IMG/VR virus record: IMGVR_UViG_3300043426_000266
Span: 141,064 to 205,063 of that record
Length of the DNA: 64,000 nucleotides
Source of the DNA: a virus
Reading direction: 5' to 3' (one strand)
In this document: one piece after another, positions 16,970 to 25,415 of the stretch
How positions within the stretch are numbered: position 1 is the first letter of the stretch
How the letters are laid out: every line of letters starts with the position of its first letter
Translations under genes and position numbers: made by a program
Notes under the pieces: generated by a model
The model's input: only the letters and a program-made list of their open reading frames with translations
Databases searched by the model: none
What the model was told of the DNA's origin: nothing

Positions 16970-18835
16970 ATGACAAGTTTAAAAATCGGTAATCAAAATC
17001 AAGAAACAACTCAAAACCAAACTAACGATCGCGGTCATGGTGGCGACCGCCGTGAGTCTCGTCGTGAGTCTCGCCGCAAAAATGCAGACGACACGTTCGT
17101 AAGTTTAGTAGAATTGCTTCGCCCAGAAGCAGCTGGCAAAGCAATGCAACCCCGTGCTGAAAATGCACTTAAATGGGTGCAAGCTTCACTTGCTCGTGAT
17201 CCTGAAATTATTAAAGGCCATGAAGTTCGCATCACTTCAATTTCTCGTGAAAAAGGATACCCAGTTAAATATCCTGGTATCGTCATCACTTTGTTTAACC
17301 CATCAACAAATCGTATCGCTTCACATACCTTGATGTTAGAAGATGGCGAAACATTACAACCATTAGAAAACCGTACTTTCCGCGGCGAAAATATTACCCC
17401 AGAACCAGTACCTTCAATGGTGTGGGATTCTGAATACCAACAAGCGGTTCGCACAGAAGTGTACGAGCTTTATAAAGACGTGGCTGATGTGAAATATGCA
17501 TCAATGGGTGTGACTGTAGTTCCACACACACTGTCTATCCCAATTATCACTGAACATACCAGTCAAGACATTAACCCGTTAGATGCGCAGTTTGTTGCAA
17601 TTGTAGAAAGCTTGTCAAGTTTCTACAAATGGTTAGGTCGTGATGCAAGTCGTGTTAAACTAGGTGAAGCATTCAACCCTGACCGTGAACAGCTGGTTGC
17701 AAACGTTGACCAAGCACCAACCATTGAGTTTGATCAAATGGGTCAACCACGTCGTTCAGACTTCTGTATTTCGTTGTCTGTGAAAAAGCGCCGTGATGAA
17801 AAACGCGACGTTGGTCCGCTGTCTTATAACCGCGATGACCAAGTTGATTCCGGTACTATTCTTCGTGTATCAGGTTATTGCTTGCCTTACTACACTCAAC
17901 CAAACCTCGATGATAAAAAACCACGTAACTTCGGTATCAATATCATCGTAACTGCAATTGAAGGTAAATCAACACCGTCGTTAGAATTGTTCCTTTACGG
18001 TATGGCTTCAACAACTGTATTGACCAACAACGACATGTGGGCGGATGGTTTCAAACCAGCATTGATCGTTGCAGACCCAATGCGTAACCTTGGTGGCCTG
18101 TTCCTTGAGATCCCTGATCAAAATGGTGAATCAATGCCGCGTCGTGACTACGCTGCGAGTTCATCTAATGAATTCTTAGATGACGTAGATTTCTTGTTCA
18201 GCTCTGATGTTACTGTGTCGTTAGATTGTTCTGAATCTGGTGCGACTGCCTGGATTACAGATTTGTTCTTGAACAACGATCTTGACGCAATTGAAGAAGC
18301 TGCTGACAACTTGACCAACGAAGAATATAGCGCCATCGTGAACAACGATGTGAATGATGCAATTGTTCGTAGTGATACTCGTCGTTTCTATACTGGTGAA
18401 TACAGCGGTGCACATTCTGTACGTGATATTCGTGATGTTGATTATTTATATCTTATCAACAAATTCGATGAAAACGGTTCCGCAGAAGCTGCAAAAGACT
18501 GGGATGAATCTTTGGGTGATGATAGCGAGTATGGTTTACACCAACGTGCGGTATTGACTCAAGAAGCACTTGGTCACGGCACTTATCGTATCACTGGTGT
18601 GGTTGACCGTGTGAAACTTGATGCTTCATTCTTTGAAGCAGTTGTGAATGCGTTACATAACACTGACATGCTTCCTAACACCAATGATATTTCTCGTGGC
18701 TTCCGTCCTAAACAGCGTCTTGAAGCGAAAAATGTTAAAGGTCGTATGGACAGCCAAGAGCTTGGTTCAAACTATCGCACCAACCATAGTCGCCAGGTTA
18801 ATCGTCAACGTAATGCATTTCGTGATCGCGGTTAA
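16970..18835 (+). CDS. chmA: Probable chimallin, phage-nucleus shell protein
   Basis: Chimallin self-assembles into the single-layer protein shell that encloses replicating jumbo-phage DNA. Three points support the call. The length, 621 residues from the ATG at 16970 (AAGGA eight bases upstream), is close to the ~630 of known chimallins. Charged low-complexity tails flank a folded core: a Gln/Asn/Arg-rich N-terminus (about 8-32, with repeated RRES) and a basic C-terminus (NRQRNAFRDRG). The next gene encodes an RNA polymerase beta' N-terminal part, matching the phiKZ gp54-gp55 order. The strongly biased codon use (CGT, GGT), own promoter and UUCG terminator suit a very abundant protein. I cannot align it to a reference here; another abundant structural protein remains possible. 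Confidence 0.7.
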   Translation: MTSLKIGNQNQETTQNQTNDRGHGGDRRESRRESRRKNADDTFVSLVELLRPEAAGKAMQPRAENALKWVQASLARDPEIIKGHEVRITSISREKGYPVKYPGIVITLFNPSTNRIASHTLMLEDGETLQPLENRTFRGENITPEPVPSMVWDSEYQQAVRTEVYELYKDVADVKYASMGVTVVPHTLSIPIITEHTSQDINPLDAQFVAIVESLSSFYKWLGRDASRVKLGEAFNPDREQLVANVDQAPTIEFDQMGQPRRSDFCISLSVKKRRDEKRDVGPLSYNRDDQVDSGTILRVSGYCLPYYTQPNLDDKKPRNFGINIIVTAIEGKSTPSLELFLYGMASTTVLTNNDMWADGFKPALIVADPMRNLGGLFLEIPDQNGESMPRRDYAASSSNEFLDDVDFLFSSDVTVSLDCSESGATAWITDLFLNNDLDAIEEAADNLTNEEYSAIVNNDVNDAIVRSDTRRFYTGEYSGAHSVRDIRDVDYLYLINKFDENGSAEAAKDWDESLGDDSEYGLHQRAVLTQEALGHGTYRITGVVDRVKLDASFFEAVVNALHNTDMLPNTNDISRGFRPKQRLEAKNVKGRMDSQELGSNYRTNHSRQVNRQRNAFRDRG

Positions 18836-18841
18836 TTAGCC

Positions 18842-18870
18842 AAATGAGGGGATTCGTCCCCTCATTTTTT
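18842..18870 (+). terminator. UUCG-loop terminator after the chimallin candidate
   Basis: Eleven-base-pair stem AAATGAGGGGA / TCCCCTCATTT with a TTCG tetraloop, then six T. It lies between the stop at 18835 and the RNA polymerase gene at 18899. Confidence 0.88.
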
Positions 18871-18898
18871 ATTTCAACTCTTGATCAAGGAATTAACA

Positions 18899-20320
18899 AT
18901 GCAAGGTGGAATAACCTGGGGCGAGTTTAACAATATCGTTGGTGATATTGTTAATTTAGATGAGGTCTTTGAGGAGGAAAAAGCGAGAAAGCCAATAACC
19001 TTTGTAAATGATATTAAAGTGAAAACTGATGGTGATGCATTAAGTCTACGAGACAAACTCACAATCAAATACACGGATGACATCATTGATTTGTTGCAAG
19101 GGTCAAATCCAATTGAGCAACCCGTGGAAATCGATTACTGGATCCGTACACCAGATTCAGTTGATTGGTTTATGACACCTATCATTCGAATTATGCTCGA
19201 AGATAAAACGCGGTTTAGAGATAAAAACTCTAATACCTACATTTCAACACTCAGTTACTTTTGTGATCCAACATACCGATTACCAGTAGGTTATGTTCCT
19301 GATAAACGATTTAAACGTTTATTAGACGAAGGGATTCCACGTGGTATAAATGAATTTTATCATCATTTCGATACCTTTATTGATATTTGGTTTGGAATTA
19401 AAACAAAACGGGGTGGCTACACCAAGTTCTCGGAACCCGTTTATGATTTAATTCAAAAGTATCGTGATCGGGTTTTTATCAAACATCTGCCCATGTATAC
19501 TAGACACGCGTTTGTGATTGAGTCAAGTGAGAATTATGAATCTATGGATAAGTCCGTAGTCTATCTTGCTTTAGACGCAGTCTTTACAATCACATCATTG
19601 GATATGGAAATTAAGGAGTTAAGTCCTAAGAAGTTACAAGCAAAGGCGTGGAAAGTCAATACGTTAATGTGTGAATCTGTAGAAGCTTATTTAAGACATA
19701 TCTTTTTAAAGAAAGAAGGTTTGTTACGAAAAAGTAACTGCGGAACAACCGCGTCGTTTAACACCCGTTGTGTAATCGCTTCCAATCAGGAACGTAACCA
19801 CAAATACGAATCTATCAAACTCCCTTGGGGTGTAGCGATGGTTTTGTTTGCACAAGAGATCGGCGGTATTCTTGTACGCGAACACGGATGGACTGCAAAC
19901 CAAGTTTTCCATATGCGTGCTTTATTCGCTAAAAAGTTTGATCCCTTCATTTATCAATTATTAATGAAGTTTTTAAAAGATCATCCTGATGGCGGAAAGT
20001 GGGGTATCTTACATCGCCCGCCAACTCTTGAGCGTGGTTCTCATCAGACCGTGCTTGCTGACGACATTAACACTGATCCTCGAATCTTAGTTATTTTCAT
20101 GAGTAACTTGATTACAAAAGCATTTAATGCGGACTTCGACGGTGATGAGCTCTGCTGGACTGTTCTGCATGACCGTAGAATGGAGACGTTGTTTGAAGGA
20201 CTTAGACCGCATTATGGTGCGATGGATTTAAATACCCCTTTGACTTTCAGTAGTAATCTGGGTATACCAAAAGCACATGCGGTTAAACTGGAGAGATTTT
20301 TAAATCGACACAGAGGATAA
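18899..20320 (+). CDS. RNA polymerase beta' N-terminal part (catalytic NADFDGD), probable non-virion RNAP
   Basis: The absolutely conserved magnesium-binding motif NADFDGD is at residues 410-416 (Asp412, 414, 416). A preceding LHRPPTLERGSHQ corresponds to the LNRAPTLHRLGIQ segment of bacterial beta'. The protein ends about 57 residues after the motif, so it carries only the N-terminal half of beta'; the trigger-loop half is a separate gene (32686 or 37987). Its place right after the chimallin candidate matches phiKZ gp55, a non-virion RNAP subunit. I chose the ATG at 18899 with AAGGA upstream; a TTG at 18881 is in frame but lacks a site. The next gene follows after two bases. Confidence 0.9.
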   Translation: MQGGITWGEFNNIVGDIVNLDEVFEEEKARKPITFVNDIKVKTDGDALSLRDKLTIKYTDDIIDLLQGSNPIEQPVEIDYWIRTPDSVDWFMTPIIRIMLEDKTRFRDKNSNTYISTLSYFCDPTYRLPVGYVPDKRFKRLLDEGIPRGINEFYHHFDTFIDIWFGIKTKRGGYTKFSEPVYDLIQKYRDRVFIKHLPMYTRHAFVIESSENYESMDKSVVYLALDAVFTITSLDMEIKELSPKKLQAKAWKVNTLMCESVEAYLRHIFLKKEGLLRKSNCGTTASFNTRCVIASNQERNHKYESIKLPWGVAMVLFAQEIGGILVREHGWTANQVFHMRALFAKKFDPFIYQLLMKFLKDHPDGGKWGILHRPPTLERGSHQTVLADDINTDPRILVIFMSNLITKAFNADFDGDELCWTVLHDRRMETLFEGLRPHYGAMDLNTPLTFSSNLGIPKAHAVKLERFLNRHRG

Positions 20321-20322
20321 AT

Positions 20323-20934
20323 ATGAATATAGTAGAGGGAGGTAGTTTATCAGGTTACGCTTCTTTTGGTCGCCTTGCAAGTAAAAAGACTATCGACTAT
20401 ATAAAAGATAGACGAGATTCTTTTAAAAGCCGAATCACAAGCGATCGAATCGCAAACCTGGTTTTCAATTTTGAAACAAGTGCACGTCGTTTAGATATTG
20501 GTGAACTTAAAGATGAAATTCGTATCGCAAAACGTCGCGAGCGTAATCTCTTTGATGATGGACATATTCGTTATATCCATGAACCAGGTGATATTCAACA
20601 CTCAAACTTTACAATGCGTCGCTTAATCATGGCTGATGTTGAAATTCAGTCTAAAGCGAGAAGTAATTTAATTGATGGTTGGGTAAATCTCTACGTCGAT
20701 CCTGACGAAGGTAAATCAGAATGGCGACATCGTGATTATCGTCGATTAAACAAAGGTCTGTATAAGAAAACTGAAGAAGGGGTAACCCGGTCAAGTTATT
20801 ATTATGAAGACCAGGGAGCAGATGAATTAACGCTTACCGAGAAACTCGATGCATTACGAACAATTGATCGAATTAAAAACCTGATTCGATTAGGGGGTGA
20901 AGACCCTACGTCGCTCAATGGTGGTCAATTATAA
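20323..20934 (+). CDS. Unknown basic protein, 203 aa
   Basis: Starts two bases after the beta' N-terminal gene with GAGG upstream, so the two are co-translated. Rich in Arg and Asp/Glu, helical, with Arg-heavy segments (IRIAKRRERN; HRDYRRLNKGLYKK) that could bind nucleic acid. Bacterial beta' continues past the point where the upstream protein stops, so this could be an accessory piece of the polymerase, but I see no specific beta' motif in it. Ends at a terminator. Confidence 0.75.
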   Translation: MNIVEGGSLSGYASFGRLASKKTIDYIKDRRDSFKSRITSDRIANLVFNFETSARRLDIGELKDEIRIAKRRERNLFDDGHIRYIHEPGDIQHSNFTMRRLIMADVEIQSKARSNLIDGWVNLYVDPDEGKSEWRHRDYRRLNKGLYKKTEEGVTRSSYYYEDQGADELTLTEKLDALRTIDRIKNLIRLGGEDPTSLNGGQL

Positions 20935-20939
20935 AGACT

Positions 20940-20967
20940 AAAGAAAGGGTACGCCCTTTCTTTTTTT
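20940..20967 (+). terminator. Rho-independent terminator
   Basis: Arms AAAGAAAGGG and CCCTTTCTTT around TACG, followed by T residues. Separates the beta' N-terminal unit from the small-gene operon at 20982. Confidence 0.88.
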
Positions 20968-20981
20968 GAGGATTCACCTTT

Positions 20982-21401
20982 ATGGCTAACCGTATCCCGT
21001 CTATGGATGGTTCAGGTTTTATTACTGACCCGTCTTTAAAAATAGATTATCTAATGGCTTGTTATTGTTCAACCCAACATTCACAGACTGTATTATACAG
21101 ACCTCTTATTTCAAGTTTTAGTAAAGATATTCAACTCTCATCTCAACAATGGGAAAGTTTACCTGGGTATGTTGAAGCGAGTTTGTCTCGTTTATTTACT
21201 TCTTACTTTGACCAAACTGAAATTGCAGTATCTATTGATGAGAATTCAATGGAAGATGGAACCAGTCTTTTTAAACTTATAATTGAAGGGATTGTTCGTC
21301 AGGATGGTACAAGTTATCAACTATCTAAAGAGCTTTATGTTAACCACGCCAAACTCAGTAGTGTAACTGATTTTAATATAGGAAATACAAATTATGCGTA
21401 A
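20982..21401 (+). CDS. Unknown phage protein, 139 aa
   Basis: First of five tightly packed plus-strand genes leading to the phosphoesterase. GAGG lies upstream of the ATG. The protein is mixed alpha/beta with no recognised motif. Its end overlaps the next gene by eight bases, indicating coupling. Confidence 0.7.
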   Translation: MANRIPSMDGSGFITDPSLKIDYLMACYCSTQHSQTVLYRPLISSFSKDIQLSSQQWESLPGYVEASLSRLFTSYFDQTEIAVSIDENSMEDGTSLFKLIIEGIVRQDGTSYQLSKELYVNHAKLSSVTDFNIGNTNYA

Positions 21402-21702
21402 GCAACTTTATATCGGAACAGTTGTTGTTGGTGAAATTGGTTATAAATACACCGTTGAAAAAGTACCTTCAAAAGAAGATTTAGTTGAAGGGGAATTAGA
21501 AGAGTCCGCTGAGGAATCAGACAACACAGTTTATGCAGATTTTAATACGCTGCTTGCCAATTTACCAGCACCATTAAACACTATTGAATATATCAACCCT
21601 GCATTCTTTCCATGTGTGGTCTTAATTGAACCAGACGCTGAATATGGTAAAGAAGAAGTTACTCAGGAGTCCGAGGAGACCACTAATGACGAAGAAAAGT
21701 GA
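21394..21702 (+). CDS. Unknown small acidic protein, 102 aa
   Basis: Overlaps the previous gene by eight bases and the next by 17. It has a beta-like N-terminus (QLYIGTVVVGEIGYKYTV) and two acidic low-complexity sections (about 26-46 and the C-terminal EEVTQESEETTNDEEK). An acidic tail of this kind is often flexible. No family recognised. Confidence 0.7.
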   Translation: MRKQLYIGTVVVGEIGYKYTVEKVPSKEDLVEGELEESAEESDNTVYADFNTLLANLPAPLNTIEYINPAFFPCVVLIEPDAEYGKEEVTQESEETTNDEEK

Positions 21703-21979
21703 TTTACCACTGAATTTTGATTTATCAGATCGAATCCTTCTTGCAATAAATAAATCTGAAGAAGCAATCCATTCGGTTTATTTAGTTCGCTGTAAACCAC
21801 TGTTGGTTGATCCGTATTATCATACGTTTGAAGAAATTCAAGAACAGGTACCTTTCAAAATTGACTTTAGTCATTTAAATCCACTTCATGTATTGCCTTG
21901 TGGTATTAGTATCGAGACTCAAGCGGTATTTAAAGAAGCTGAAAACCTGGTCGAAACGGATGAAAAAGGAGGTGAGTAA
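21686..21979 (+). CDS. Unknown small protein, 97 aa
   Basis: I chose the ATG at 21686, which follows GAGGAG; the open frame extends back to 21626 but without a site. Acidic, with a conserved-looking central portion HSVYLVRCKPLLVDPYYHTFEE. The two neighbouring small proteins also end in Glu-rich tails. Function unknown. Confidence 0.65.
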   Translation: MTKKSDLPLNFDLSDRILLAINKSEEAIHSVYLVRCKPLLVDPYYHTFEEIQEQVPFKIDFSHLNPLHVLPCGISIETQAVFKEAENLVETDEKGGE

Positions 21980-22579
21980 ATGCATCCGTTTACAAAGGTT
22001 ATAGTTGATTTAGTAAATGAGTCTCCGGCACTCTACGATCGTCCTCGTTTAGATTATTTCGAGTTTAGAGATCGTTGGCTACCATTGTTCAACAAAGACT
22101 CTAACACTGCTCTAGCGCCGTTAGGTGAGTGGATACAAGGGGTGGCAAGAGGTAACGGATATATGGATGTCGATATCATTAAAGGTGGTCGAGCAATCCC
22201 GGATGAAATGTATCCGCCATATATGACAATCGAAGGCGGTGAACTAATGTTCACTGTCCCTGGAATACTTAATCGCACGATTAATGTTAAGTTAGATTCT
22301 GGTCGTGTATTGGATAACGTTCTTACTGAGTCCCAGCGTAAACGAGAAGGTCACTTGGTTGCTGGGGAAAAATATTACAATGAAGAGTTTATAGATAAGC
22401 TCAACATTGGAGTTCCGGTAGATCCAATGTTGTTTGAGAAGATGAATGAAATTTTCAAACACTTTGGAGTTGAACGTACTACTTTTAAAACCGTTGAAAA
22501 AACTACAGAAGCTTCTAATAATGTAGATAATTCAGCAGCAGGTAAAATCGACAATGACCTCCTCGACTTCGAATTCTAA
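21980..22579 (+). CDS. Unknown phage protein, 199 aa
   Basis: Begins immediately after the previous stop with a very strong ribosome site (AAAGGAGGTGA), so it is probably made in quantity. Acidic, mixed alpha/beta, no recognised motif. Its end overlaps the start of the phosphoesterase gene by 26 bases. The C-terminal ~40 residues look flexible and Asn/Asp-rich. Confidence 0.75.
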   Translation: MHPFTKVIVDLVNESPALYDRPRLDYFEFRDRWLPLFNKDSNTALAPLGEWIQGVARGNGYMDVDIIKGGRAIPDEMYPPYMTIEGGELMFTVPGILNRTINVKLDSGRVLDNVLTESQRKREGHLVAGEKYYNEEFIDKLNIGVPVDPMLFEKMNEIFKHFGVERTTFKTVEKTTEASNNVDNSAAGKIDNDLLDFEF

Positions 22580-23732
22580 AAGAGAGTTGGCAAAATTTCT
22601 TTGGGTTCAGGATGTACATTTCGGAGCAAATGGGTTACCGTTTAATGCGGTAACCCATTCTTTTATGTACGTTTACAATATTGCAAAAAGAAAAGGGATT
22701 AAAGCGGTAGTCTTTGGTGGTGATACAACTGATAGAGAATTGCCACTTTGGTCTGATGGTGCAATTGAATATATTAACTTTATTCATTGGTTATTAAAGG
22801 ACGCAGAAGAAAACAATATTGCAATTGTTGGGATTGAGGGAACACCTTCTCATGACCGTAAGCAGTTTGTTTTGTTTGAGGAAATTAAAGCAAGTGCAAA
22901 ATTAAAGACTCAACTTATATATGTAAGTAAATTATCAATTGTTGATTTACCTATGTTTGGCCATGTTTTAGTTGTTCCCGATGAATGGAGAAGCAAAGCT
23001 ACCGACACTTACAACGAAGCAATTCTCCTTTTAAAGGAAAAAGAATTAAAACAAGTTGACTGGTGTTTTATGCACGGGTCTTTTAAATACCAGGTTCCTA
23101 GCTTTCTACAACATCGACTAGATTTACATGATCAAGATGACTACTGTAAAATCGTAAAGAAAGGTTTATTTGTTGGGCATGAACACGTCCATTCTGAATA
23201 CCAAAAGATACATTGCGCAGGTTCTCTTGAGAGATGGTCGTTTGGGCAGGAAGCCGAAAAAGGTGCTTTTTATGTTGAAGAATTAATGAATGGTTCAACA
23301 TATGTTGAATTCATTCGTAATGCAGTTGCTCAAACTTATATTGATGTAATTGTTGATGGATTAACTTCAAATGAAATTTTAGGAAAACTTAAGAAATTAA
23401 ATATTGATTTGAATAGCCAGGTCAATATTCGTTTAACAACGACTTCCGGAATTGAAGTAGTCAATGAGTTTATTGAAAAGTATAAATTCATTTATACCGA
23501 GATTAAATGGAAGTCAAAAGACCTATCTAAAAAAGGTTCCAAACCTGTCACCTTAACCGCAGATTCTAAACTAATATTTTCTAAGGTTAATTTAGATTTT
23601 GAAACATTAGAATCATTAATGTTAAAAAGGTTGGCTGACAAGTATCCGGATAAGATAAATCAACTAACTTATATCTTTAAAGATATGTTGGTAGACTTTA
23701 GAGGTAAAAATGCCGAGCGCAGTGAACGTTAG
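22554..23732 (+). CDS. Mre11/SbcD-like calcineurin-type phosphoesterase (nuclease)
   Basis: Metal-binding motifs of the calcineurin-like phosphoesterases are present in order: D-x-H at Asp20/His22 (VQDVHFG), GGD at about 55-57 (VFGGDTTD), a GTPSHDR segment near 100 in place of GNH-D/E, CFMHGSF near 168, and GHEHVHSEY near 205. This layout and the 392-residue length resemble Mre11, SbcD and T4 gp47, which process DNA ends during recombination and replication. The GNHD motif appears as GTPSHD, a common variant. No Rad50/SbcC/gp46 partner is seen in the window. It overlaps both neighbours. Confidence 0.85.
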   Translation: MTSSTSNSKRELAKFLWVQDVHFGANGLPFNAVTHSFMYVYNIAKRKGIKAVVFGGDTTDRELPLWSDGAIEYINFIHWLLKDAEENNIAIVGIEGTPSHDRKQFVLFEEIKASAKLKTQLIYVSKLSIVDLPMFGHVLVVPDEWRSKATDTYNEAILLLKEKELKQVDWCFMHGSFKYQVPSFLQHRLDLHDQDDYCKIVKKGLFVGHEHVHSEYQKIHCAGSLERWSFGQEAEKGAFYVEELMNGSTYVEFIRNAVAQTYIDVIVDGLTSNEILGKLKKLNIDLNSQVNIRLTTTSGIEVVNEFIEKYKFIYTEIKWKSKDLSKKGSKPVTLTADSKLIFSKVNLDFETLESLMLKRLADKYPDKINQLTYIFKDMLVDFRGKNAERSER

Positions 23733-24567
23733 AGAGATGGGTGACATCTCCGTTTCAATTGGAACAAGCTTTGCAATCCAGAGTTTGTTTAACAAACACC
23801 CAGATAAAAAACCGGAAAAGTATTTACCCGCAGCAAGAGTCGATGGTATTTATATCAATGTTCGAACTCTATTGCGTAATATGTTTAATGCAACAGAGAC
23901 ATCACGAATATTAACTACCAAACCCAAGGATTATCTAACCGCACTTAAATCTGAACTTACAGATATTAAAGCGTACATTGATTCGCAAGAAGGAAGTAAG
24001 TTAAAAGTTTACTTCTACCTACCAACTTATGCATCATTACACAAAGAGTTTGGTAAAACCGCTGAATTGAGAATTCCTAAAACTGATTTACAGAAACAAA
24101 AGCTTGAAATTGAAAAAGAGGTTTTTGGTAAATTAGAACAAGAGCTCCTTAGTTTAGATGAAGATAAACGTTATGTTAATATTACCGACATGGGCGTTAA
24201 ACCCTCAAATAGAGAAATTGGTTTACTACTTACCCACTATCCAGTGGATCTCCTTTATTCTCCAGGGTTCTCGAAGCTTTTGCTTATAGAATCTCATACT
24301 GGTCAAATCAAAGGTGAAAATGAGTGGTATACGAAGTTCTCCGCAACGGCAACGGAACGTATTCCTTTTAATAAGGCAATGCTGACTTTCTTTGGTGATA
24401 GCGGGGGGATGTTTAAACCCCAACATCATAAAGCCCGAGATGCTTTAATGTCTGTGGCCGATAAATACAAATGGACTTACCAAACTACTAGGGATAAGAT
24501 TATTCTTAATCTTAAACTCGGCGGCGAAGGTGTAATTGAACAAACCGTTCGAAAAATGTTTGGTTAA
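23710..24567 (+). CDS. Unknown phage protein, 285 aa
   Basis: Starts inside the end of the phosphoesterase gene with GAGGT upstream. The protein begins with a hydrophilic strand-rich portion and includes a long charged helix (KTDLQKQKLEIEKEVFGKLEQELL, around residues 128-150). Placement between a recombination nuclease and an SSB-like gene suggests a role in DNA metabolism, but no motif confirms it. Confidence 0.75.
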   Translation: MPSAVNVREMGDISVSIGTSFAIQSLFNKHPDKKPEKYLPAARVDGIYINVRTLLRNMFNATETSRILTTKPKDYLTALKSELTDIKAYIDSQEGSKLKVYFYLPTYASLHKEFGKTAELRIPKTDLQKQKLEIEKEVFGKLEQELLSLDEDKRYVNITDMGVKPSNREIGLLLTHYPVDLLYSPGFSKLLLIESHTGQIKGENEWYTKFSATATERIPFNKAMLTFFGDSGGMFKPQHHKARDALMSVADKYKWTYQTTRDKIILNLKLGGEGVIEQTVRKMFG

Positions 24568-24618
24568 ATAAAAACTAAACTTAATCTATTATGACTTGAA
24601 ACACTTGAGGATAAAGAC

Positions 24619-25323
24619 ATGTCTGATTTTAAAGCCCCTCCACGTACGAAAACCATTCAAGATAATCCATCGCTGCGACTAACTGCTCCAAAAGTGCAAG
24701 GTGCTGAGCGCGGACCTAGCTTAATGCTTTATGTTCATCCGAATGATAAAAACCCCTCCAACACACAGGGTCGAATAGTCGTATTTACTCAAACCCCTGA
24801 GAATGACCCAAAGAAACAAAAGATCGAAGTTAAAATAGAACTTCTTGATTTACAAACAATCGTGAAAACGATTAAACGTGCTGCAATGGCAACTGATAAG
24901 TTTGAAGTTGCGGCTGTCCAAACTCGCGTACCTAAAGACTATCGTAATCGCGCTGCTGGGATGCGTGATGATGTTAAGGTTGTTGTTGGTAAATCAGAAC
25001 AAGGGGTTTATATCTCTTTAATTAGTTGGAATGCTGAAGTTCCACGTATTCGTTTCTACTTTGGTTCAACTGAAGTCTTTGAGTTTATTCAACAAGAAGA
25101 TAAAGGTATGAAGTTTGTAGAATGGTCATCTATTCGTGCCGAAGCTTGGTGCGATATTCAGAGTTCATTAAACGTTGAAATGTTCCGTAAACACTGGAAA
25201 CCTTGGGTGCCTGCAAATCAAAACTCGGGTCAAGGCGGCGGTTATAGCGGTGGGCAGCAAAACAATTACCCTGCTAAAGCTAATCAAAACAACGATGATG
25301 ATTTAGATGATGTTTTTGGATAA
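24619..25323 (+). CDS. Probable single-stranded DNA-binding protein, 234 aa
   Basis: The shape is typical of an SSB: a folded core of about 195 residues, a Gly/Gln/Asn-rich flexible linker (about 198-222, GQGGGYSGGQQNN), and an acidic tip ending DDDLDDVFG. The acidic tip with a terminal phenylalanine recalls the protein-docking tail of bacterial SSBs. The core (YVHPNDKNPSNTQGRIVVFTQT; VYISLISWNAEVPRIRFYFG) is beta-rich, compatible with an OB fold, but I cannot align it to a known SSB. It lies between the nuclease and the RNAP region. Single gene with its own ribosome site (GAGG) and terminator. Confidence 0.7.
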   Translation: MSDFKAPPRTKTIQDNPSLRLTAPKVQGAERGPSLMLYVHPNDKNPSNTQGRIVVFTQTPENDPKKQKIEVKIELLDLQTIVKTIKRAAMATDKFEVAAVQTRVPKDYRNRAAGMRDDVKVVVGKSEQGVYISLISWNAEVPRIRFYFGSTEVFEFIQQEDKGMKFVEWSSIRAEAWCDIQSSLNVEMFRKHWKPWVPANQNSGQGGGYSGGQQNNYPAKANQNNDDDLDDVFG

Positions 25324-25339
25324 ATAAACAATAACTATA

Positions 25340-25374
25340 AATGAGAGGACTCGTCCTCTCATTCTATTTTTTTT
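25340..25374 (+). terminator. Rho-independent terminator after the SSB-like gene
   Basis: Ten-base-pair stem AATGAGAGGA / TCCTCTCATT with loop CTCG, followed by a T-rich tract running directly into the next promoter element. Confidence 0.88.
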
Positions 25375-25375
25375 A

Positions 25376-25392
25376 AGATATACATTATTTAC
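25376..25392 (+). promoter_or_regulatory. AT-rich phage promoter-like element
   Basis: AGATATACATTATTTAC, 24 bases before the start at 25416. It matches the elements before 16970 and 45801 and follows directly on a terminator, so it is well placed to start the RNA polymerase operon. Confidence 0.6.
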
Positions 25393-25415
25393 ATGAATCA
25401 GCACGGGGTTTTTAA

